Shown piece by piece: positions 50,387 to 59,477 of a stretch of 64,000 nt of DNA. Each line of letters starts with the position of its first letter. Position 1 is the stretch's first letter. The notes under the pieces are model-generated. The model was not told the origin of the DNA and ran no database searches. It saw nothing but the letters and a program-made list of their open reading frames with translations. The DNA comes from Centipeda flueggei ATCC 43531. Lineage in GTDB: Bacteria; Bacillota; Negativicutes; Selenomonadales; Selenomonadaceae. The position numbers and the translations under genes are program-made. The stretch covers positions 794,932 to 858,931 of the forward strand of contig NZ_GG694006.1 of the NCBI RefSeq assembly GCF_000160695.1. Reading direction: 5' to 3'.

Positions 50387-51366
50387 CAGACCACCCCCTG
50401 ACGCAGAAGATCGGTCAGATGCACGATGCCAACGGGAACGCCTGCTTCATCAATGACAGGAAGCACTGTGACAGGGCGCGGCTGATGCTTCTCCATGACG
50501 GAAAGTGCCGCCGCCGCCATCTTATCCGGCGCAATCGTGAGCGGCGCGGCGAACATGATACTCTCCACGTCCTTGTCGAGGAACGTGTAGTCCTTCGCGA
50601 GAGCACGGCGGATGATGCCGTCCGTCACGAGCCCAATGAACTTTCCGTCCGCATCCACGACGGAAACAGCGCCAAGGCCCTTGTCCGTCATGACAAAGAG
50701 AGCGTCCTTTGCCGTCGTATGATACGGCACGACGGGGTTCTCATCACCCGTGTGCATGACGTTCGCTACAGTGAGCAGGAGCTTGCGTCCGAGTGCCCCG
50801 CCCGGATGAAAGAGCGCATAGTCCTCCTTCTTGAAGTCGCGCACCGCCATGAGTGCCATTGCCAGAGCATCGCCCATCGCGAGCGTTGCCGTCGTCGATG
50901 CGGTCGGCGCAAGCCCCAGCGGGCATGCCTCGCGTTCGACGCCGATGTCGATGTAGAAGTCCGCACTGCGGCCGAGCTGGGACTTCCTCCGTCCGCTCAT
51001 CGCAATGATGCGGGCACCAATGCGATGGATGATCGACAGGATATTGACAACCTCGTTCGACTCACCGCTGTTCGAGATGGCGATCACGATGTCATCTGCC
51101 GTCACCATGCCGAGATCCCCGTGGAACGCCTCCGCCGGATGCATGAAGAAGGCGGGGGTTCCCGTACTCGCAAGAGTTGCCGCAATCTTGCGTCCAACAT
51201 GACCGGACTTTCCCATCCCCGTCACGACGACGCGTCCCTTGCACGCGAGGATAGCGTTTGCTGCCGCCTCAAAGTCCTTGTCCACACGCTCCGTGAGACG
51301 GGCAACGGCATCTGCCTCCAGTTTCAGCGTCTCGACGGCTTTCTGTCGGATGGTACTCTCTTGCAT
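50386..51366 (-). CDS. kdsD: Arabinose-5-phosphate isomerase KdsD
   Basis: 326 residues; makes arabinose 5-phosphate from ribulose 5-phosphate, the first step to Kdo. SIS domain with VVTGMGKSGHVGRKIAATLA and AISNSGESNEV, then two CBS repeats from about residue 205. Directly precedes kdsC. Confidence 0.95.
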   Translation of the reverse strand: MQESTIRQKAVETLKLEADAVARLTERVDKDFEAAANAILACKGRVVVTGMGKSGHVGRKIAATLASTGTPAFFMHPAEAFHGDLGMVTADDIVIAISNSGESNEVVNILSIIHRIGARIIAMSGRRKSQLGRSADFYIDIGVEREACPLGLAPTASTTATLAMGDALAMALMAVRDFKKEDYALFHPGGALGRKLLLTVANVMHTGDENPVVPYHTTAKDALFVMTDKGLGAVSVVDADGKFIGLVTDGIIRRALAKDYTFLDKDVESIMFAAPLTIAPDKMAAAALSVMEKHQPRPVTVLPVIDEAGVPVGIVHLTDLLRQGVV

Positions 51367-51375
51367 AGCGTTCTC

Positions 51376-52203
51376 CTAGTTCAGCTTCTTACGCACAATC
51401 TCATAGATGGAAAGGGCTTCCTTCAGCAGCTCCTCCAGCTTGTCCAGATAAACCATATTTGCCCCGTCCGAAAGTGCCTCGGCAGGATTGTCATGTACCT
51501 CGAGGAAGAGGCCGTCAACGCCTGCCCCCACGGCGGCACGCACGAGATACTCTACATACTCGCGCTGTCCCGAAGAGCTCGTTCCTGCGCCGCCCGGCAG
51601 CTGAACACTGTGCGTCCCGTCAAAGATCACAGGATAACCGAAGCTTCGCATGATGGGCAAAGCACGCATATCGACGACGAGGTTGTTGTAGCCAAAGCTC
51701 GCCCCGCGCTCCGTCAGAAGGATGCGCTCACTGCCGCTCTCATGAATCTTGTCGACGACATTGCGCATGTCGTTCGGCGAGAGGAACTGCCCCTTCTTCA
51801 CATTGACGACCGCCCCCGTCTGTGCCGCCGCATGGAGGAGATCCGTCTGACGCGAGAGAAATGCAGGGATCTGCAGGATATCCACGACCTTTGCTGCCGG
51901 CTCCGCCTGACAGGTCTCATGAATGTCAGTCACAACGGGAACGCCAAGTTCCTTCTTAATCCGCCCCAGCATCTTCAATCCATCCGTGAGCCCCGGCCCG
52001 CGAAAACTATGGTACGCAGAGCGGTTTGCCTTATCAAAAGATGCCTTGAAGACATAAGGAATACCAAGCCGCTCGGTGATCTCTTTGATGCCGCGGCCGA
52101 TCATGAGCGAACGTTCCAATCCCTCCAAGACGCATGGTCCTGCAAGAAGGACGAGCGGCTCACCGCCGCCGATCTCAAAATTCGCCAGCTTCACTTTGTT
52201 CAT
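51376..52203 (-). CDS. kdsA: Kdo-8-phosphate synthase KdsA
   Basis: 275 residues; condenses PEP with arabinose 5-phosphate. Signatures: [37 protein letters not shown] and [11 protein letters not shown]. Nine bases from kdsD. The [10 protein letters not shown] motif matches the family's substrate site. Confidence 0.97.
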   Translation of the reverse strand: MNKVKLANFEIGGGEPLVLLAGPCVLEGLERSLMIGRGIKEITERLGIPYVFKASFDKANRSAYHSFRGPGLTDGLKMLGRIKKELGVPVVTDIHETCQAEPAAKVVDILQIPAFLSRQTDLLHAAAQTGAVVNVKKGQFLSPNDMRNVVDKIHESGSERILLTERGASFGYNNLVVDMRALPIMRSFGYPVIFDGTHSVQLPGGAGTSSSGQREYVEYLVRAAVGAGVDGLFLEVHDNPAEALSDGANMVYLDKLEELLKEALSIYEIVRKKLN

Positions 52204-52259
52204 CTTCAGGGCTCCTTTCGGCTGCTTCGTATTGCACTATAGTTCCTATTATAAATACT

Positions 52260-53006
52260 TCATATCCCGAGGTCAATCAATCCCTGTCGCCGATACTCCG
52301 CATTGACCGCCGCCAGATCCTCCTCCGTGTCAACACCGATAAAGACCGCATCCGTCTCAACAACATGGATGCGGTATCCGTTTTCGAGCGCACGCAGCTG
52401 CTCGAGGGACTCCGAGCACTCCAATTCCGTCTGCTGCATCTTGGCATAGGTGAGCAGGAAGTCCCTGCGGTAGGCATAGATGCCAATGTGCTTATAGACC
52501 TTTGCCCCCACATTGCGCGCATAGGGGATGCGCGCACGAGAGAAGTAGAGTGCGTTTCCTGTGCGGTCCGTGACAACCTTGACGTTGTTTGGGTTCTCCA
52601 TCTCCGCCGCATCCGTGATCTCCGTCTTTGCCGTCGCCATCATGAGCGCATCGTCGTGCTCAAACGGAGCGACAAGAGCATCGATCACGGCGGGGTCGAT
52701 CAGCGGCTCATCGCCCTGTACGTTGATGATGAGATCGCAGTCCGGCCGCTGTGCGGCAACCTCGGCGAGACGATCTGTCCCCGTTGCATGATCGGCGCGC
52801 GTCATGACGGCGTGACCGCCATGTTCCTCGACCGCCGCACGGATGCGTTCGTCATCTGTCGCCACGACAACCTCATGGACACGCTGTGCCTGCACCGCCC
52901 GCTCATAGACACGGACGATCATCGGCTTCCCCGCGATATCGCGCAGGGGTTTCCCGGGCAGACGCGTCGATGCATACCGCGCAGGGATAATGCAGAGAAC
53001 CTTCAT
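52260..53006 (-). CDS. kdsB: CMP-Kdo synthetase KdsB
   Basis: 248 residues; activates Kdo as CMP-Kdo. N-terminal IIPARYASTRLPGKPL nucleotide-binding loop, VQGDEPLIDPAVIDAL, and EDLAAVNA near the end. Its ATG overlaps the stop of a small upstream ORF (ATGA). 56 bases separate it from kdsA. Confidence 0.97.
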   Translation of the reverse strand: MKVLCIIPARYASTRLPGKPLRDIAGKPMIVRVYERAVQAQRVHEVVVATDDERIRAAVEEHGGHAVMTRADHATGTDRLAEVAAQRPDCDLIINVQGDEPLIDPAVIDALVAPFEHDDALMMATAKTEITDAAEMENPNNVKVVTDRTGNALYFSRARIPYARNVGAKVYKHIGIYAYRRDFLLTYAKMQQTELECSESLEQLRALENGYRIHVVETDAVFIGVDTEEDLAAVNAEYRRQGLIDLGI

Positions 53007-53134
53007 GCGATCACCTCTATATTATGGATAACTGAATTTTCGCAGTGACACACCGCGCGAATCCCTCGCTGCTCAGGCAGCCGAGCACTGATCCCGCCCA
53101 CTAGGATGCGCTGCGGAAAACGCAGCTTCATCAT
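53003..53134 (-). CDS. Candidate 43-residue protein between lpxK and kdsB
   Basis: An open frame of 43 codons. Its ATGATG start overlaps the lpxK stop (ATGA) and its TGA overlaps the kdsB start codon, giving four-base overlaps at both ends. The product is basic in its first half (MMKLRFPQRILVGG) and has a CHCE motif near residue 30. I recognise no family; it is not an obvious YcaR/Trm112-type protein, although that small gene occupies the lpxK-kdsB position in enterics. The double overlap argues for real translation. Confidence 0.5.
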   Translation of the reverse strand: MMKLRFPQRILVGGISARLPEQRGIRAVCHCENSVIHNIEVIA

Positions 53135-54720
53135 ATCGTGCACTGCTTCCCAAGCTTTGCTGCCAGCTGCTCCTTAAGGGTCTCGAAGAATACCTCCTGC
53201 CCCTTCTGCAGGGTGACCTCGACAGAGAGCACATACATCGGGATACGCCATTTCGCGCGTACGACATCGCCCGGCACCTTCACTGCATCCTTTTCTGTAA
53301 TGACAATTGCCTCAACGCCGAGCGTCTCCGCACGGTAGAGTACCTCTGCCATATCGCGTTCGCCGTAGTCGTGATGATCGGGGTAGCGCATGCTCTCCAC
53401 CATCTCAACACCGAGATCGGCAAGCGTCTGCTCGAAGGAGGCGGGGTTCCCGATGGCCGAGACAGCGAGCACCTTTCTGCCCTCCATCTCTGTCACGGGC
53501 ACACCGCCCGCTGCAATGTCCTCAAACCAATCCGAAAGACGGACAAACTGACGGGGCTGATGGATGCTCTCCATGATGAGCCCGTCCTGATTGTAGCTGC
53601 GGAACGTCTCCCAGATGTACTCAATCGCCCCCGGTGCCGCCTGATCGACTTTCGTCATAAGGCATACATCCGCGCGGTTGATATGCGAGAGCGGTTCGCG
53701 CAGAGTTCCGCGCGGCAGAAGGTAGCCATTGCCAAATACATTTACCGCATCAACCAGCAGGATATCCATATCGCGCTCAAGCTGCCAGTGCTGATAGCCG
53801 TCATCGAGAATCGCCACCTGTGCGCCGAAGTGCTCGATGGCATAGCGTCCCGTCACCGCGCGGTGCGGACCGATAAGAACGGGGACATCCGGCAAATGCT
53901 TGGCGAGCATAAAGGCTTCATCGCCTGCTGTCTCCGCATCCATCTTCAGCGCATGTCCATCGGAGACGATGCCAACGGCACCACGCCACTTTGCACGATA
54001 CCCGCGGTTGAGAATCGCAGCGCGATACCCCATCGCATGAATGGCACGCGCGAGATGCTGCGCTGTTGGAGTCTTTCCCGTTCCGCCGACCGTCACATTG
54101 CCGAGGCTGATAACGAAGCAGGGCAGCTGTTCTTTCTTAAACCAGCCCCACCGATACATGGCAAGCTTCAGATTGACCAGCTGCTCATAGATGAGAGAGA
54201 ATGCATAGAACACACCCATAATGAGGCGGCGCGCAACGCCGTGCACCTCTTTGTCGTGAACGAGATCGATGAAATAGGTCTGGAAATTCGCGACCTTCTG
54301 GGTCGCACGCACGCGGTGGGCACTGATCCGTTCCTGTGCGCGCTGAGCGCGGCGTGTTTCGTAGGCAGCAAGCATATCAACGAGGATTGTGGCCGACTTC
54401 TTCGATGCCCCCTTGTTCTCGTTGATGATCGCGAGCGTCTCGCGCTCAAGGCGCGCACGCTCCGCGTCGTCAGCGAAGAGACGCAGCGTCTCCTTCGTCA
54501 GTTCCGCTCCATTCGCGACCGTCACGACAGCGCTGCGATTGCGGAAAAGCGCGTGGATGTCCTTGAAGTTGAACATCTGATTCCCGACGATGATCGCCTT
54601 GCCGTGCGCCGCCGGCTCAAGGATATTGTGTCCGCCGTGCGGAATGAGGCTGCCGCCGATATAGATGACATCGCCGAGCCCGTAGACGCGGCCAAGCTCA
54701 CCGACCGTATCGAGGATCAC
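53131..54720 (-). CDS. lpxK: KdtA C-terminal part fused to lipid A 4'-kinase LpxK
   Basis: 529 residues. Residues 1-125 are the C-terminal end of Kdo transferase (DTVGELGRVYGLGDVIYIGG, GGHNILEPAA). From about 135 the LpxK kinase follows, with Walker A GNVTVGGTGKTP (207-218), NRGYRAKWRG and LDDGYQHWQLERD. It phosphorylates tetraacyldisaccharide at 4'. The frame starts at GTG 54720, four bases inside the end of the KdtA N-terminal ORF; this is a frameshift junction rather than a natural gene start. Without the shift the gene would be one KdtA-LpxK fusion of about 840 residues. Confidence 0.9.
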   Translation of the reverse strand: MILDTVGELGRVYGLGDVIYIGGSLIPHGGHNILEPAAHGKAIIVGNQMFNFKDIHALFRNRSAVVTVANGAELTKETLRLFADDAERARLERETLAIINENKGASKKSATILVDMLAAYETRRAQRAQERISAHRVRATQKVANFQTYFIDLVHDKEVHGVARRLIMGVFYAFSLIYEQLVNLKLAMYRWGWFKKEQLPCFVISLGNVTVGGTGKTPTAQHLARAIHAMGYRAAILNRGYRAKWRGAVGIVSDGHALKMDAETAGDEAFMLAKHLPDVPVLIGPHRAVTGRYAIEHFGAQVAILDDGYQHWQLERDMDILLVDAVNVFGNGYLLPRGTLREPLSHINRADVCLMTKVDQAAPGAIEYIWETFRSYNQDGLIMESIHQPRQFVRLSDWFEDIAAGGVPVTEMEGRKVLAVSAIGNPASFEQTLADLGVEMVESMRYPDHHDYGERDMAEVLYRAETLGVEAIVITEKDAVKVPGDVVRAKWRIPMYVLSVEVTLQKGQEVFFETLKEQLAAKLGKQCTI

Positions 54721-55652
54721 AATGTCCTCGCCAGCCCGCCTGCCCCCTTCTGCAGGTTCTTGCGCGTATTGACCGTAAACCCCGCCTTGCGGCAGAGATG
54801 TTCCACCTCCATCGTGCGCAGCACCTCGCGCGGCGCGATAATGAGGCGTACGTTCGGATCCTTTGCACGCACGGCGGCAAAGGCGTTGAGCACCAGCTCT
54901 TCCTCCCCGCGGTGGGTCGAGCCCGCGATCATGATGCGGCTCGCACCCGAGAGGCCAAGCTCCGCGATCAATGCTGCGCGCTCTTCGGGGCTGACGCTCG
55001 TATACGCCTGATCGAACTTCGTATTGCCCGTCACTGTAACGAGCTCACGCGGCGCGCCGAGCCGCATGATGTAGTCCGCATCGATCCCTGACTGCATCGC
55101 GAAGCATTTCACCGTTCCGATCATCTCGCGCAGCATGCCGAACAGATACTTATACTGCTTGACGCTGCGGTCGCTGATGCGGCCGTTGACCATCATGACG
55201 GGCACATCGAGCTGCTTCGCCTTCTTGAGAAAGTTCGGCCACAGCTCCGTCTCCACGGGCAGGAAGACGCGCGGGCGGATGCGTCCCACGACGCGCGAGG
55301 CGAGGAACGGCAGGTCGAGCGGGAAATAAATGATCGCGTCAGCATCCTTGATGATGCGGTGCGCCATCTCATAGCCGCCCGTCGTCACGACCGAGACGAG
55401 GATGGGTGTGTCGGGGAACACCTTGCGAAACTCACGCACGAGCGGGCTCGTCGCCACGATCTCTCCGACGGATGCCGCATGCACCCAGATGGCGTTCTTC
55501 CCCGCCACCTTGTCAATCGTATCCTGCGGGTAGAAGCCAAAGCTCTGCTTGATGCGCTCGACAAAGCCGCGCTCCCGTGTGGCGCGCAGCATGAAGATCG
55601 GTATGATGATGGTGACGATGAGAATTGCCGCTAAATTGTAGAGAAATCGCAT
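54717..55652 (-). CDS. waaA: Kdo transferase KdtA (WaaA), N-terminal part, frameshifted
   Basis: 311 residues of an enzyme usually about 425 long, which adds Kdo to lipid IVA. N-terminal membrane anchor MRFLYNLAAILIVTIIIPIF; catalytic region IWVHAASVGEI; ETELWPNFL; second-domain start GSTHRGEEELVL. The last 14 or so residues diverge from the family after KNLQKG, where a run of five G occurs (54755-54765 region). Reading one base back from there gives GEDIVILDTVGELG, the expected continuation in the next frame. Confidence 0.92.
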   Translation of the reverse strand: MRFLYNLAAILIVTIIIPIFMLRATRERGFVERIKQSFGFYPQDTIDKVAGKNAIWVHAASVGEIVATSPLVREFRKVFPDTPILVSVVTTGGYEMAHRIIKDADAIIYFPLDLPFLASRVVGRIRPRVFLPVETELWPNFLKKAKQLDVPVMMVNGRISDRSVKQYKYLFGMLREMIGTVKCFAMQSGIDADYIMRLGAPRELVTVTGNTKFDQAYTSVSPEERAALIAELGLSGASRIMIAGSTHRGEEELVLNAFAAVRAKDPNVRLIIAPREVLRTMEVEHLCRKAGFTVNTRKNLQKGAGGLARTL

Positions 55653-55655
55653 GCG

Positions 55656-57380
55656 TCACTCTCCCCGAAACTGAATGTCATAGAGATGCTGATAGAGTCC
55701 GCCCTTTGCCAGCAGCTCCTCATGGGTTCCCTGCTCCACGATGCGGCCGGCATCGATCACATAGATGCGGTCGGCATGGAATATTGTGGAGAGGCGATGG
55801 GCGATGACGAAGCTCGTGCGTCCGACCATCAGGTTGTCAAGCGCCGCCTGCACGATCTTTTCGCTCTCCGTATCGAGTGCAGAGGTTGCCTCGTCGAGGA
55901 TGAGGATGCGCGGATCCTTCAGAATCGCGCGCGCGATGGCAATGCGCTGGCGCTGTCCGCCCGAGATGCTGACGCCGCGCTCCCCAATCTGCGTATCGTA
56001 GCCGTGTTCCAGCTGCATGATGAAATCATGCGCGTTTGCCGCACGTGCCGCCTCCTCGATCTCTGCATCCGATGCATCGAGACGTCCATAGCGGATGTTC
56101 TCGCGGATCGTCGTGGAGAAGAGCATCGTCTCCTGCGGTACCAGCCCGATCTGCCCGCGCAGGGACGCAAGCGTTACGTCGCGGACGTCATGTCCGTCCA
56201 CCGTGATCGCTCCGCTGTCTACCTCATAAAAGCGCGGGATGAGGTTTGCAATGGTCGACTTGCCCGCACCCGATGGTCCGACGAACGCAATCATCTCCCC
56301 CGGCGCTGCCTCAAGCGTCACGCCGTCAAGTGCCTTGCGGTCCTCCTTGTAGGAGAACGTAACATCCTCAAAGCACACGCGCCCCGTCACAGGGGGAAGC
56401 GGCTTGGCGTCGGGGCGATCTGTGATGCTCTCCGTGAGATCGACAACAGAGAACACACGATCCACCGCCGCCATTGCCTTCTGCAGATTCCCATAGATGC
56501 GTGAGAGCCGCTTGACGGGGTTTGCAAGGTTCACGGCATAGGTGAGGAACGCGACGAACGCGCCCGCCGTAATGTCACCGTTGACGACCTCGTAGCCGCC
56601 GAACCAGACAATGAATGTGACGGCGAGTGCGGCGAGAAACTCCACCGTCGGGGTGAGCATGCTCGTCTGCTGGACGTTCTTCATCACCGCCTCGAAATTG
56701 CGCTGATTGCTCGCGACAAAGCGAGCGATCTCGTAGTCCTCACGGACGAACGACTTCACGACGCGCGTGGCGGAAAAGCTTTCCTGCAGGAGTGCTGTGA
56801 TCTCGGCAAGCCGCTCCTGAATCACGGTGCTCGATTTCTTGATTTTGCGCCCAAAGATCTTCATCGCCTGCCCGACCATCGGAATGACGACGAGCGTCAG
56901 CAGGGAGAGCTTCCAGTCCAGATAAAACATAAGGGCAAGTGAGCCGATAAGAATGCATCCCTCCGTCACGAGTTCGATGAGGTTATCAACGAGTGCCGAC
57001 TGGATTGCTGCGACATCGTTCGTCACAAAGCTCATAATTTCGCCCGTCTGGTGTTGGTCATAGTACGCGAGCGGCATCCGCTGGAACTTGCGGAACATCA
57101 CCTCACGCACGTCGATGATGACCTTCTGCCCGATGTAGGAGACGAGGTAGGACTGCCCAAAGTAAAATATCCCGCGCAGGAAAAAAATGACGACAATGCC
57201 GATGCAGATGGCGTTCAGCAGTGCCATGTTCTTGTCGGCGAGAACGTCGTCGATCATGTCCTTGATGATCCACGGGACATAAAGATTCGCCGCCGCAGCG
57301 AAGATGATGCACACGACCGCCAGCACGAATTTCTTTATGTACGGCCGCATGTAGGTCAGCAGTCTCTTATAGTTCTTCAT
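55656..57380 (-). CDS. msbA: Lipid A flippase MsbA-type ABC exporter
   Basis: 574-residue half-transporter: six membrane segments (about 15-290), then an ATPase with Walker A GPSGAGKSTIANLIPRF, signature ISGGQRQRIAIARAI and Walker B ILILDEATSALD. Position between lpxB and kdtA supports lipid A-core export across the inner membrane. Three bases from kdtA; GGGAGACTT precedes the ATG. Confidence 0.93.
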   Translation of the reverse strand: MKNYKRLLTYMRPYIKKFVLAVVCIIFAAAANLYVPWIIKDMIDDVLADKNMALLNAICIGIVVIFFLRGIFYFGQSYLVSYIGQKVIIDVREVMFRKFQRMPLAYYDQHQTGEIMSFVTNDVAAIQSALVDNLIELVTEGCILIGSLALMFYLDWKLSLLTLVVIPMVGQAMKIFGRKIKKSSTVIQERLAEITALLQESFSATRVVKSFVREDYEIARFVASNQRNFEAVMKNVQQTSMLTPTVEFLAALAVTFIVWFGGYEVVNGDITAGAFVAFLTYAVNLANPVKRLSRIYGNLQKAMAAVDRVFSVVDLTESITDRPDAKPLPPVTGRVCFEDVTFSYKEDRKALDGVTLEAAPGEMIAFVGPSGAGKSTIANLIPRFYEVDSGAITVDGHDVRDVTLASLRGQIGLVPQETMLFSTTIRENIRYGRLDASDAEIEEAARAANAHDFIMQLEHGYDTQIGERGVSISGGQRQRIAIARAILKDPRILILDEATSALDTESEKIVQAALDNLMVGRTSFVIAHRLSTIFHADRIYVIDAGRIVEQGTHEELLAKGGLYQHLYDIQFRGE

Positions 57381-57501
57381 AAGTCTCCCAGACTGTATAC
57401 GGATACTCTATTCTTGACATTGAGGAGGCGCGTTGAGGAATCCGCCGATATTCGGCAAATAAGCACATGATCACTTGCCCAGCGAGGCGTTCACAGGCGT
57501 T

Positions 57502-58635
57502 TCACGCGCTCCGTCCGAGAGCGAGAATCTTCTCCGCCGCGCGGCGTGCTGCATGGGGTGCACCGAGCATCGCTGCTGCACGCGAGAGACGCTCCGTCAC
57601 ATAGAGACGGTCCGCGCCGTCCGCAATGATCTTCTCCATCTCCTCCGCGATGCGCACGGGCTGCACAGCCCCCTGCAGCAGCTCCGTCTCAAACGTCTCC
57701 CCGAGCAGGATATTCGGCAGGGAGAAGCGCGGCACATCGACGAGCAGGCGCCCGATAAGATAGGAGAGGGCCGACAGCCGATAGAGAACGACGGCAGGCA
57801 GTCCCATGAGTGCCGCCTCCATCACCACCGTCCCCGAGGTTGCCATCGCGGCACGGGAGAGTCCCATGAGGGCATAGCGTGCGTCATGCGTCAGCGTCAC
57901 CTCTGCGGGGGATGCCGCGAGATGCGCTCTGATGCTCTCCTCATCCACCCCGCCCGCCACAGGCAAAAAGAAGCGGCGTGCAGGGTCTGCTACGCCGAGC
58001 CGCTCTGCCGCGCCCAGCATGGGCGGGAGCAGCCGCTCGATCTCCTCGCGGCGGCTGCCTGGCAGAAGGAGGATCGGCACATCGCCTGCACCGATGCCGA
58101 AGTGCCGGCGCGCCTCCTCGGGCGGCATCTCTGCATGCACCGTATCGACAAGCGGGTTGCCGACGAAGGAGATGTTCGCCCCTGCCGCTTCATAGGGGGG
58201 CAGCTCATGCGGAAAGATCGCAACGATCTCATCGGCGAGTGCCGCGCAGGACTTCGCACGTCCCTTGCGCCAGGCCCACGCAGACGGCGGAATATAAGAA
58301 AAGACGGGAATCTCCCGCTTTTTCGCCCGTGCTGCGAGCCTCCAGTTAAAATCTGGATAGTCGATGATGACGAGCACATCCGGACGCTCCTCGTCCATCA
58401 GCTGTGTCAATTCATCAAGGAGAGCGAAAATTCGGCGGAGATTCAAAATCACCGCCGAAATCCCCATCACATTGTAGTCCGCATAGTTCTGGCAGAGCCT
58501 TACCCCCGCCGCCGCCATCTCCACTCCACCGAAACCGATAAGTTCCACCGTCGGATCAAGCGCACGCAGTTCGCGCGCGAGCGCCGCCCCGTGGAGATCA
58601 CCCGAGGTCTCCCCCGCCGAGAGCATGATTTTCAA
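57502..58635 (-). CDS. lpxB: Lipid A disaccharide synthase LpxB
   Basis: 377 residues; joins UDP-diacylglucosamine and lipid X. Start MLSAGETSGDLHGAALAREL is diagnostic; SYIPPSAWAWRKGRAK and FVGNPLVD follow. It follows lpxI by 24 bases and precedes msbA by 121 bases. Confidence 0.97.
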   Translation of the reverse strand: MKIMLSAGETSGDLHGAALARELRALDPTVELIGFGGVEMAAAGVRLCQNYADYNVMGISAVILNLRRIFALLDELTQLMDEERPDVLVIIDYPDFNWRLAARAKKREIPVFSYIPPSAWAWRKGRAKSCAALADEIVAIFPHELPPYEAAGANISFVGNPLVDTVHAEMPPEEARRHFGIGAGDVPILLLPGSRREEIERLLPPMLGAAERLGVADPARRFFLPVAGGVDEESIRAHLAASPAEVTLTHDARYALMGLSRAAMATSGTVVMEAALMGLPAVVLYRLSALSYLIGRLLVDVPRFSLPNILLGETFETELLQGAVQPVRIAEEMEKIIADGADRLYVTERLSRAAAMLGAPHAARRAAEKILALGRSA

Positions 58636-58659
58636 AAGGGCAAGACCTCCCTGCCGTCA

Positions 58660-59463
58660 TTACATCGCCGCAATCGTTATGCCGTTCGCCTCAGCGAGCG
58701 CAATGGCACGCTCCTTGTCAATGAAAAGCGTCTTATCCGCCTCTATGGCGAGCGCAGATGCCTTTGCCGCCACCAGTGACTCGATCGTATCGAGCCCGAC
58801 GGCAGGTACATCAAAACGACTGTCCTGCTGCGGCTTTGCCGCCTTTGCGACGACCGCGCCGCCCCCGGCAAGCTGACCGCCGCGGCGGATGCAGGCATCC
58901 GTCCCCTCAATCGCCTCGAGTGCCATGACAGCACGATCCTTCACGACCACCGTCTGTCCGACATCAAGGCGTCCGATCTCACGTGCCATCTGAAGCCCAT
59001 ACTCCATATCAGCGCGCTCTGCCGCCGAAGGCTGACGGCTCGTCAGAACTCCCGCGGACGGCATCAGGGGACGGATGAGTGCCGTCTGGTCAAGCGGCGT
59101 CACACCGATCTTCATCAATGCCCCGATGAACATCATCATAATTGTATCGTCATTCTGATTCGGCAGCTGCATCAGCATCGCGCGCAGCATCTCATCCGGC
59201 TGAACCGCGCCCGTAAAGAGCAATTCCTTTGTCACCTTGCCGATCATGGTGACCTTTTGGATCTTTTCCTGCTGCAGATACGCCAAAATCGACGCAATCG
59301 AGCCGATGCTGATCTCACGGTAGGCACTCGCCGCATCCTTCAGCTCAGGATCGCAGTCCGGCAAGAGCGCAATCGCATGTACCTCAAAGCCCTGCGCACG
59401 TGCCGCGCGTGCACACGCGGCAGGCAGATGTCCGACACCCGCGAGCAGCCCCAGTTTTTCCAT
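58660..59463 (-). CDS. lpxI: UDP-2,3-diacylglucosamine pyrophosphatase LpxI
   Basis: 267 residues; the LpxH-independent enzyme making lipid X. Family marks: GLLAGVGHLPAACARAAR, MIGKVTKELLF and PSAGVLTSRQPSAAERAD. ATG 59463 has GGGAGAACGCC upstream; a GTG just after the lpxA stop is an alternative. Use of LpxI, not LpxH, fits the lpxA-lpxI-lpxB order of many non-enteric bacteria. Confidence 0.95.
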   Translation of the reverse strand: MEKLGLLAGVGHLPAACARAARAQGFEVHAIALLPDCDPELKDAASAYREISIGSIASILAYLQQEKIQKVTMIGKVTKELLFTGAVQPDEMLRAMLMQLPNQNDDTIMMMFIGALMKIGVTPLDQTALIRPLMPSAGVLTSRQPSAAERADMEYGLQMAREIGRLDVGQTVVVKDRAVMALEAIEGTDACIRRGGQLAGGGAVVAKAAKPQQDSRFDVPAVGLDTIESLVAAKASALAIEADKTLFIDKERAIALAEANGITIAAM

Positions 59464-59477
59464 GGCGTTCTCCCTCA

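Noticed and set aside
50353-52242. 629-codon open frame opposite kdsD and kdsA
   Set aside because: Both minus-strand genes are unambiguous; the plus-strand product has no family features.
53371-55011. 546-codon open frame opposite kdtA/lpxK
   Set aside because: It spans the kdtA-lpxK junction but has shadow composition. It was considered as a reason for the split of kdtA and dismissed.
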